This document shows, in pieces, positions 57,626-64,000 of a stretch of DNA of 64,000 bases. Every line of letters starts with the position of its first letter. The stretch's first letter is position 1. This DNA comes from Roseivivax sp. THAF197b (GTDB taxonomy: Bacteria > Pseudomonadota > Alphaproteobacteria > Rhodobacterales > Rhodobacteraceae), in the NCBI RefSeq assembly GCF_009363255.1, contig NZ_CP045318.1:1-64000 (forward strand), in the 5' to 3' direction. The notes beneath the pieces are model-generated. The model did no database searches. It was not told the origin of the DNA and saw only the letters and a list, made by a program, of their open reading frames with translations. Position numbers and translations under genes: made by a program.

Positions 57626-58411
57626 TCAGCCCACGGCGGCAAGATCCCGGATCGCGCGCATCACCGCAGCCACTTGCGACGCGTCGCGCGCGCTTGCATT
57701 GGGTTCGGCGAATTTCCCGCTGTCATTGTCGAAATAGCGGCCCGACGCCTCTGCGAATTCTTCCGAAAGGGCTGCGCGACACAGGATATCGGCCCCGATC
57801 GACAGGTCGCTGCCCGCGACGCCGAAGCCTTCCCTGACCATCTTCGAGGCGAGCAGCGAGCCCGGATTGACGGGAATGAAGACGGGTCCCTCCGGGAGGT
57901 CCTGCGCCATCTGCCGCGTCCAGATCGTGATCGCAAGCTTGCTCTGCGCATAGGCCTCCATGTGATCGAGGTCGTGCTCACCACGCAGGGCTGCAACATC
58001 GACGGTCGCCTGCGCTGCCGAGGACAGGTTCACGACGCGCCCCGTCGGGGGAATGATGGGCAGCAAGCGCCGTGTGAGCAGGTAGGGCGCGACGGTATTG
58101 ACCACGAAGCGGGTGTCGAGCCCGTCGGGCGTGCGGGTCTGCGCGGTCTTGAAAACCCCGGCATTGTTGATCAGCACGTCAAGTCGGTCGTGATGCGCGA
58201 GGATTTCCTCGGCCAACGCCTCCACCTGGTCCAGCCGGGAAAGATCGGCCCGGAAGGTTGCGGGGTCGGTGCCCACCTCGCGGGCCGCAGTCGCGAGCTT
58301 TTCGGCGCTGCGGCCGTGAAGCAGCACGGTGTGACCGTCCGCAGCCAGCGTTTTGGCGGTCCGCAGGCCGATGCCATCGGTCGCGCCGGTGATCAGGATC
58401 GTCTTGAACAT
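57626..58411 (-). CDS. SDR-family oxidoreductase
   Basis: 261 aa. Cofactor loop ITGATDGIGLRTAKTLA, LINNAGVF, VNLSSAAQATV for the catalytic Ser, and YAQSKLAITIW for YxxxK. It resembles the retinol-dehydrogenase/WWOX-like SDR group. NAD(P)-dependent alcohol or ketone chemistry; substrate unknown. It lies 11 bases after the end of the broken flavin oxidoreductase gene and may be co-transcribed with it. Confidence 0.88.
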   Translation of the reverse strand: MFKTILITGATDGIGLRTAKTLAADGHTVLLHGRSAEKLATAAREVGTDPATFRADLSRLDQVEALAEEILAHHDRLDVLINNAGVFKTAQTRTPDGLDTRFVVNTVAPYLLTRRLLPIIPPTGRVVNLSSAAQATVDVAALRGEHDLDHMEAYAQSKLAITIWTRQMAQDLPEGPVFIPVNPGSLLASKMVREGFGVAGSDLSIGADILCRAALSEEFAEASGRYFDNDSGKFAEPNASARDASQVAAVMRAIRDLAAVG

Positions 58412-58422
58412 GGGATGTCTCC

Positions 58423-59391
58423 TCAGATGTGGAAATGCGGCAGGATTTCTTTTGCCAATCGCTGCAGGGTAGGTTCGATGCCCGCGCTGTTGAATCGCAG
58501 GTTCAGCGCGACGTGGTTGATGCCGAGATCGCGGATGTCGGTCAGGTAGGACCGCAGATGATCCGTGCCTGACCGGAAGCCCAAGTGAATGGGTTCGGGG
58601 CGTGCATCCGCGTCCTCGGCAAGATCGACATAGAGCGGTTGCATCACCGGCTTGTCGGGCAGGCCTGCCTCGGCTGTGTTGGACGATACGCTGCCACGGC
58701 GCGGGCCTGCGTGATGGCGTCGCGCGGATAGTTCATCTAGCCATCGCCATTGCCCGCGATCCAATCCGGAGATTGCTGGCTGCCCCCGGTGATCAGCAGT
58801 GGCAATCGTCCCGCCGTGGGTTTCGGCAGCATGTCGATACCGTCCGACAGGCGGCCCTGCGCGGTGTCCCGACGCGGGTAATCCTCCGCCATCGTACGGA
58901 TGTAGTCGAAACTGTCGCGGAACCGCGCGCCGCGATCCTCGAAGCCCATGTTAAGCGCGGGGTATTCATCGGGCCGGTCGCCGGAGGCGATGCCGAGCAG
59001 AAGCCGCCCACCCGAAAGCACGTCCGCAGAGGCCGCCGCCTTGGCCACATGGGCGGGGTGGCGCAGGGGGCAGGACAACGCTCGCCACGCCAAGCGCGAT
59101 GTCGCGGGTCGAGGCGGCCAGCGCGCCAAGGTGAACGAACGGATCGAACACCTGCCTGGCATCGCCGAAGGACGGCACGTTGAACGGCACGTCCCGAAGC
59201 CACAGCGCCGAAAAGCCCAGACCGTCCGCGAGCCGCGCAAGGTCCATATGGCGCGCCATGTCCGGTACGGCGCTATGCGGATAGGCCGCCAGTGGCACGA
59301 CGAGGCCGATGCTGAGCCGCCCGGGGCGGAAGGTGGCATCGAAGCCTCGGTTGAGGGGTTCGAACGCGGGGGAGGTCTGGTCAGGCATCAT
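58423..59391 (-). pseudogene. Broken LLM-class flavin-dependent oxidoreductase
   Basis: About 320 codons with three lesions. The first frame reads LSIGLVVPLAAYPHSAVPDM through DIALGVASVVLP, then a 1-base gain near 59070 shifts it. The second frame continues RHPAHVAKAAASADVLSGGR with LLLGIASGDRPDEYPALNMG and ends GNGDG at a TAG (58736) where Trp is expected. After a further shift near 58680, DKPVMQPLYVDLAEDADARP and the C-terminus are read in the original frame. A luciferase-like FMN enzyme that is now dead. Confidence 0.85.
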
Positions 59392-59415
59392 GCGCTCCGT
59401 GCTGGGGCTCTGCCG

Positions 59416-59718
59416 TCAGGCGAGATCGTCCTTGCCCGCGACGAGCCAGTGGAAGCTGGTCGATCCGGCATGGCGATTTGCGAGATGGGGCGCATAGTCG
59501 GGATCATCCATGAAGGCCTGTGCCGCTTCGGCGGAGGGCCATTCGATCAGGATGCGCAGAGCCGCCTCGCGTGCGGGCCCTTCCAGTTGCTCGTGGCTGG
59601 TCGTCCGCGCGAGGTATCGCCCGCCATGCTGTGCGATCAGTCGGTTGGCGGTGGGCAGGTAGTCGGCAATCCAGTCTTCGGCCCGGGGCGTCACTTCGAG
59701 GATCGAATAATGCGTCAC
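59416..59718 (-). CDS. DUF1330-type protein
   Basis: 100 aa starting with GTG after AAAGGAACAGACT. The dimeric alpha-beta-barrel pattern fits DUF1330: LIAQHGGRYLARTTSHEQLE, ALRILIEWPSAEAAQAFMDD and YAPHLANRHAGSTSFHWLVA. No enzymatic role is assigned to the family. It lies 24 bases upstream of the broken flavin oxidoreductase gene in the same direction, and is divergent from the LysR gene. Confidence 0.82.
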   Translation of the reverse strand: MTHYSILEVTPRAEDWIADYLPTANRLIAQHGGRYLARTTSHEQLEGPAREAALRILIEWPSAEAAQAFMDDPDYAPHLANRHAGSTSFHWLVAGKDDLA

Positions 59719-59781
59719 AGTCTGTTCCTTTCATTGGATGTACTGCGTTGGAGGCGTCAGCGTGGTGCCAAGTTATCCCTT

Positions 59782-59791
59782 GCGAATTCGC
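59782..59791. promoter_or_regulatory. Palindrome GCGAATTCGC in the LysR/DUF1330 divergent region
   Basis: Perfect 10-bp palindrome between divergent genes, about 60 bases before the LysR start; a possible LysR site. Confidence 0.3.
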
Positions 59792-59843
59792 GATAAACCT
59801 AGGCATACCGAGCTAGACATTTCGGTTTTTGGATATAATCGCC

Positions 59844-60749
59844 GTGGACACGGACAATCTGCGTCTCTTCGTGATGGCAGCCGAGCGGCTCAATATTTCC
59901 GCGGCGGGGCGCGAACTCGGCCTGGCGCCGGCCGTGGCAAGCGCCCGGCTCGCCAAGTTGGAACAGGAATTGGGCGCGGAGCTGTTGCGCCGCACCACCC
60001 GCAAAGTTTCCCTGTCGCTCGAAGGGTCGGATTTCCTGCCCTATGCCCGCGAGATCCTGGCCCAGGCCGATGCCGGTCGCGCGGCGCTGGGCGGCAGCGA
60101 TGCCGGGCCGAATGGCACGCTGCGCTTCGCCGCGCCAAGCAGCTTTGCCCAGCGTCACATCATGCCGCTCCTGCCGGAGTTTCACGGCCTCTACCCGGAT
60201 CTCACGCTTGATCTGCGCCTGTCCGACACGCGCTTCGATGCCATTGAAGGCAGTTTCGACCTTGCCTTGCGCAGCGGTCCGCTGAGCGACAGCAGTCTGA
60301 AGGGGCGCAAGCTTGCCGAGGACACACGGGTCCTTTGCGCGGCGCCGGAATATCTCGACAGGCACGGCACCCCGGACACGCCCGCCGATCTCGTGGACCA
60401 CCGGATCATCGCGTGGAACAGCCTCGAGCCACGGGAGCTGGTCAACCGGACCGGAGACACCGCGCGGCTGGACCCGGCGGCTATGTCCTGCCGGATCATT
60501 CTCGACGATGGCGACGCGCAGCGCGAAGCGACTCTTGCAGGGGCGGGGCTTTCGATGAACTCGCTCTGGAACGTCGCCGACGAGATCGCGGCGGGTCGGC
60601 TGGTCCGGGTGTTGCCCGGCTGGAAGATGAACGACCACTCGGTGCTCTGGCTGGTCTATCCGCGCAGCAACGTGCTGACCCCGAAGACGCGGATCTTCAT
60701 CGACTTCCTGATCGCGCGACTGTCGGGTCACGCGGGGTGGAGCGAGTGA
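59844..60749 (+). CDS. LysR-family transcriptional regulator
   Basis: 301 aa from a GTG at 59844, giving MDTDNLRLFVMAAERLNISA; the frame is also open from a TTG at 59829. The helix-turn-helix is NISAAGRELGLAPAVASARL, and the effector domain follows (GTLRFAAPSSFAQRHIMPLL). A TATAAT at 59833-59838 sits so close that the transcript may be leaderless. It is divergent from DUF1330, so it likely regulates that gene and its downstream flavin oxidoreductase. Confidence 0.88.
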   Translation: MDTDNLRLFVMAAERLNISAAGRELGLAPAVASARLAKLEQELGAELLRRTTRKVSLSLEGSDFLPYAREILAQADAGRAALGGSDAGPNGTLRFAAPSSFAQRHIMPLLPEFHGLYPDLTLDLRLSDTRFDAIEGSFDLALRSGPLSDSSLKGRKLAEDTRVLCAAPEYLDRHGTPDTPADLVDHRIIAWNSLEPRELVNRTGDTARLDPAAMSCRIILDDGDAQREATLAGAGLSMNSLWNVADEIAAGRLVRVLPGWKMNDHSVLWLVYPRSNVLTPKTRIFIDFLIARLSGHAGWSE

Positions 60750-60751
60750 GC

Positions 60752-60773
60752 CGCCGTCAGCCCGCTGGCGGCG
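60752..60773 (+). other. Stem-loop after the LysR gene
   Basis: Arms CGCCGTCAGC/GCTGGCGGCG, nine Watson-Crick pairs and one T-G pair, two bases after the LysR stop. No T-tract. The remaining bases to 60942 hold nothing recognised. Confidence 0.45.
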
Positions 60774-60942
60774 TAAGCAGAGACATCGCGGCCGAAACAC
60801 GCGCCACCCTGCAGGCCCGGGCCGCCTCGCAGGCCTGCATCCGACAAGGTCCTGAGGCGATCCTTGCTGCGATGGCGACCCGGAGCCATGCCCTGAGCCC
60901 GGAAAGAATGAGCCGGTCGGCTTGCGATGCTGACGTCAGCCC

Positions 60943-62013
60943 TCAGCCCGCGATCTCTATCCCGATCTTGCCGATATGCGCCTTGCCGAGGAACGCCTCC
61001 TGCGCCGCCCGGAGATCACGAAGCGTGTAGGTCTCGGCCAGAACAGGCCGGATCTCGCCCCGCTCGATATACCCCACCAGATCGGTGAAGACGCCCGGCG
61101 CCTGCCGGGTGCTGCCGGTCAGCGTCAGATCCTTGAGGTAGAGCGTGCGCAGGTCCAACTCCACGATCGGCCCGGCGATGGCGCCGGAGGTCACGTAGCG
61201 CCCGCGCACCGCCAGCGCGTCAAGAAGTTCGGGCCAGCGTGGCCCGCCTACGAGGTCGAGCACCACGTCGTAGGCGCTTTCGGGCAAGATGTCGTCGCGC
61301 CCCAGGATGGCATCCGCCCCGAGCGCGCGCAGGTCGTCGGCCTTGGCCGGGCTGGTCATCGCCGTGACATGCGCGCCGCGCCGCTTGGCCAATTGCACCG
61401 CCGCCGATCCGACGCCACCGGAAGCACCGGTGATCAGCACCCGCTCCGCGCCGAGGTCCGCGCGCTGTATCATCCCCTCGGCCGTGGAGAAGGCGCAGGG
61501 GAAGGAGGCAAGTTCAACATCCGACAACGGGCTAACGATATGGATTGCATGAGCGCTCTCGACTGTGGCGAACTCGGCGAAGCCGCCATCGCGCTCCGAA
61601 CCGAAGGTTATCAGATCGTGGTCTTCACCGCCTGCTGGCCGGTGCATCGGGCGTACCAGCACACGCTCTCCTAAGCGGGCCGGATCGACGCCCTCGCCCA
61701 GCGCGACGATGACGCCGCAGCAATCGGCGCCTTGGATCCGCGGGAAACTCAGCGCGCCGGACCAGGCGCCGTCTTCGTCCGAGGCGCCGTCATATCCCGT
61801 GGCCGCCGCCGATCCGGTGTCGCCGCGCACGGCCTTCGAGTACCAGCCGGTGCGGGTGTTCACATCGGTATTGTTCACCGCGGAGGCGCCGACGCGGATC
61901 AGCACTTCCCCCGGCGCGGGGCGGGGGACCGGCATGTCCTCGCGCAATTCCAGCTTGGAAAGGCCGCCATGGCCCGTCAGAACCATGGCCTTCATCGTTT
62001 CGGGAAGTGTCAT
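60943..62013 (-). CDS. MDR-family alcohol dehydrogenase-like protein
   Basis: 356 aa. EVLIRVGASAVNNTDVNTRT, FPRIQGADCCGVIVALGEGV, RVLVRPMHRP and the cofactor loop LITGASGGVGSAAVQLAKRR define a medium-chain dehydrogenase with NAD(P) binding. The catalytic-zinc Cys is not obvious. Substrate unknown. It is divergent from the TetR gene, and a strong palindrome lies between them. Confidence 0.87.
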   Translation of the reverse strand: MTLPETMKAMVLTGHGGLSKLELREDMPVPRPAPGEVLIRVGASAVNNTDVNTRTGWYSKAVRGDTGSAAATGYDGASDEDGAWSGALSFPRIQGADCCGVIVALGEGVDPARLGERVLVRPMHRPAGGEDHDLITFGSERDGGFAEFATVESAHAIHIVSPLSDVELASFPCAFSTAEGMIQRADLGAERVLITGASGGVGSAAVQLAKRRGAHVTAMTSPAKADDLRALGADAILGRDDILPESAYDVVLDLVGGPRWPELLDALAVRGRYVTSGAIAGPIVELDLRTLYLKDLTLTGSTRQAPGVFTDLVGYIERGEIRPVLAETYTLRDLRAAQEAFLGKAHIGKIGIEIAG

Positions 62014-62037
62014 CGGGTCGCTCCGTCATGTAGAATG

Positions 62038-62065
62038 ATTGCTCTACTTGCGTAGGTAGAGTAAT
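62038..62065. promoter_or_regulatory. TetR operator candidate
   Basis: ATTGCTCTAC and GTAGAGTAAT form 10-base arms (one mismatch) around an 8-base centre. A third CTCTAC follows at 62068-62073. It lies between the divergent dehydrogenase and TetR genes. Confidence 0.6.
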
Positions 62066-62082
62066 CCCTCTACATCGTCAAC

Positions 62083-62610
62083 ATGACCGATACGATGACC
62101 AAGATCGCCTCCGGGCTTGAGCGGGCCTTTGCCGCGCGGGGTTTTGCAGAACCCAGCGTCGAGGACCTACGAGACGCGGCGGGTGTCAGCCTACGCACGC
62201 TTTACAAATACACGCCGTCCCGCGCCGACATGGTTCTGGCGGCGCTGGAGCATCGCCATACCCGCTATCTCGGCCATCTGTTCGACGATCTGCCTGATGC
62301 GCCTGACGCCGCGCTTGATGCGCTCTTTGACCGGGTCGGGGGCTGGATGGCGTCCGAAGCGGCGCATGGCTGCCTGTTTCACGGCGCCGTCGCGGCAGAG
62401 CCGGGCAGCGATCGGCTATGGGCGCTTCTGGCGCGGCACAAGGCCGAGGTCGCCCGCCGCGCCGCTGCCGCCGCTGGCTTGCAGGGGTTCGAGACGGAGC
62501 TCCTGATCATCCTCGACGGTCTGACACAGGCCTGGACGCTGCATCGTGATGCGGCGGTCGCAAGCGCCAAGCGATTGGGGCAGGGCCTGCGGAACAACCT
62601 GGCCGCGTGA
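62083..62610 (+). CDS. TetR-family transcriptional regulator
   Basis: 175 aa, short for the family. The helix-turn-helix reads GFAEPSVEDLRDAAGVSLRT with LYKYTPSRADMVLAALEHRH, and the ligand domain is compact (HGCLFHGAVAAEP). Its gene starts 17 bases after the operator-like palindrome at 62038, so it probably represses itself and the divergent dehydrogenase. Confidence 0.9.
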   Translation: MTDTMTKIASGLERAFAARGFAEPSVEDLRDAAGVSLRTLYKYTPSRADMVLAALEHRHTRYLGHLFDDLPDAPDAALDALFDRVGGWMASEAAHGCLFHGAVAAEPGSDRLWALLARHKAEVARRAAAAAGLQGFETELLIILDGLTQAWTLHRDAAVASAKRLGQGLRNNLAA

Positions 62611-62762
62611 TGGCCACCCCGGTTCAGAGCGACGGCATCTTATGGCTGTTCGTTGGAGAAATCCGCGCCACACGCTTGGTTCCGGTGGTAGCCTTTTTGC
62701 GATAACCACATGGGAACGCTTGGTTGCGCTGCAAACCACGCGCGATGGAGGAGTATCCCGCG

Positions 62763-63695
62763 ATGTTCACGATCCCGATTGTGGTGCTTGTCCTTCTGTT
62801 TCTGCTCTGCGTGACGCAGCTTGTCAGTGCCTCCGCCGCGGCTGATCTGCCTGCGCGCGGGAAGAAGACGCGCGTGACCGGCGGGCGGCTGCACTGGGTG
62901 GAGGAAGGGTCCGGCCCCCCGGTTGTCATGATCCACGGGCTCGCCGGATCGCTGGATAATTTCACCTATGCGATGACTGGCGCATTCGAGGGCCAGGTGC
63001 GCGCGATCGCGGTCGACCGGCCGGGCTGCGGATGGTCCGAACGCGACGGCGTGAAGTTCGCGGAGCTGAACCGGCAAGCGCGCATGATCGCCGAATTCAT
63101 CGAGGCCGAAGGGCTGGACCGGCCTGTCGTCGTCGGCCATTCGCTCGGCGGTACGGTCGCGCTTCTGCTGGCGCTCAACCATCCCGCGCAGGTGGGGGGA
63201 CTTGTGCTTTTGTGTCCGGCGACAGCACGGCTCGACAAGACGCCGCCTGCCTTTCGCGGCATCGATATCGCGAAGCAGGACCTCGTGCCGGCCATCGGCT
63301 ACGGCATGTCGGGCCTTGCCGCCAAGGGGATCGAGCGCAGCGTGCTGGAGCAGGTCTTCGCCCCCGAACCGGTCGCGCCGGACTTCATGATGCGGGGCGG
63401 GGCGATCCTCGCGCGTCGCGCGTCGTCCTACATCGCAGCGGCGCAGGACCTCGCAGCCAGCCGTGACGGGTTTCGGCTGCTTGGAGGCCGCGCGGGCGAG
63501 ATCGAGGTTCCGATCAGCGTGGTGTATGGCGCCGAGGACAAGGTGCTCGACCCGACGCTGCACGGACGGGATTTTGCCGAAAGGGTGGGCTGCGACTATA
63601 CCGAGCTTGAAGGCCGCGGGCATCTGATCCCGGTGACGGCCGCTGCGGATTGCGCCGATGCCGTGCGCCGGGTCCTAGCCCGCGTTCATCAGTGA
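62763..63695 (+). CDS. Alpha/beta hydrolase with N-terminal membrane anchor
   Basis: 310 aa from the ATG at 62763, with GGAGGAG ten bases upstream. A hydrophobic segment FTIPIVVLVLLFLLCVTQLV is the likely anchor or signal. The hydrolase core has VVMIHGLAGSLDNF, the nucleophile elbow VVGHSLGGTVALL, Asp in VVYGAEDKVLDP and His in LEGRGHLIPVT. Substrate unknown. Confidence 0.88.
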   Translation: MFTIPIVVLVLLFLLCVTQLVSASAAADLPARGKKTRVTGGRLHWVEEGSGPPVVMIHGLAGSLDNFTYAMTGAFEGQVRAIAVDRPGCGWSERDGVKFAELNRQARMIAEFIEAEGLDRPVVVGHSLGGTVALLLALNHPAQVGGLVLLCPATARLDKTPPAFRGIDIAKQDLVPAIGYGMSGLAAKGIERSVLEQVFAPEPVAPDFMMRGGAILARRASSYIAAAQDLAASRDGFRLLGGRAGEIEVPISVVYGAEDKVLDPTLHGRDFAERVGCDYTELEGRGHLIPVTAAADCADAVRRVLARVHQ

Positions 63696-63792
63696 GGGTC
63701 TGACCTGTCAACCTCGCGCGATGCGCCCGGCATCGCTTGAATTTCCGCGCGGCCCGCTATCTAGCGCCACTTCTGCCCCATGGAGGTCCGTC

Positions 63793-64000
63793 ATGCCCAC
63801 GCTCAGCCTGCGCAAGAACGCGCCGTTCGAGGTTCTGACCCTTGGCGAGATGATCCCCGACGAGACGGAAATGGCTCTGGTCAATCCCAACGCCAAGTTC
63901 CCGCTTGATCCGCTGGAATGGCAGGAGAAATGGCTCAACGAGCTCGATGACGCCTCCTTCTACCTGACCGATGCCGAGGGCCGCGATGTGGGCTTCTTCG
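63793..64000 (+). CDS. Partial gene at window end, possibly GNAT acetyltransferase
   Basis: 69 codons before the window stops. The ATG follows TGGAGGTCCGTC. It reads MPTLSLRKNAPFEVLTLGEM then LDPLEWQEKWLNELDDASFY and LTDAEGRDVGFF. The last part looks like the beta-strand pair of a GNAT fold (a residue pattern like YLv.d..G..vGf), but too little is visible to be sure. Confidence 0.45.
   Translation, partial: MPTLSLRKNAPFEVLTLGEMIPDETEMALVNPNAKFPLDPLEWQEKWLNELDDASFYLTDAEGRDVGFF

Overview
The window reads as a high-GC alphaproteobacterial chromosome, most likely Rhodobacterales (Roseobacter group). It opens exactly on the dnaA start codon and continues dnaN, recF, gyrB. It is rich in ABC, TRAP and TTT import systems, has compact operons with ATGA-type overlaps, and uses GTG and TTG starts. 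This taxonomic call is an inference from gene content; no rRNA gene is present. No tRNA, rRNA or CRISPR array was recognised.

Layout. 1-6943: replication block dnaA, dnaN, recF, a LysE-type exporter and gyrB. 7277-8245: a DMT-type exporter. About 8600-9482: a decayed IS3-family transposase gene that cuts off a hotdog thioesterase. 9593-25485: a large catabolic island with a CUT1 ABC importer, five NTF2/SnoaL-like proteins, a histidinol-dehydrogenase-type (HpsN-like) dehydrogenase, an SDR, a LacI regulator, a double cupin, a MetE-like protein, an alpha/beta hydrolase and an RraA-like protein. Two LacI-type operators sit in its divergent promoter. 25698-26240: remnants of IS3 and IS21 (istB) elements close the island. 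26337-29647: a redox trio (DsbA/FrnE-like, GST, MdaB-like) divergent from an HxlR regulator and a DehI-like protein. 29817-36267: 3-dehydroshikimate dehydratase, TRAP transporter and shikimate dehydrogenase with a divergent TetR, a quinate/shikimate uptake and degradation module. 36435-37699: an intact IS3-family element that truncates a TniQ-like gene. 38818-52434: a complete alpha- and beta-galactoside module (GalM, GH36, ABC importer, IclR, GalE, GalT, GalK, GH42). 52581-56360: a TctDE two-component system with TctC, followed by a deletion scar joining the start of tctA to the end of tcuB. 56521-63695: small redox enzymes, a broken flavin oxidoreductase gene, and LysR and TetR regulators. 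A gene runs off the end from 63793.

Working together: most of the window is a set of self-contained import-and-degrade modules, each with its own regulator. The galactoside module can be read from import to UDP-glucose. The dehydroshikimate module feeds protocatechuate. The 9.6-25.5 kb island is the least understood: its substrate cannot be read from the sequence. The paralogue-rich NTF2 set, the HpsN-like enzyme and the MetE-like protein make it the best candidate here for an undescribed pathway. Several scars (thioesterase, tctA/tcuB, LLM oxidoreductase, TniQ-like gene, possible kinase frameshift) show that the accessory regions are still eroding.
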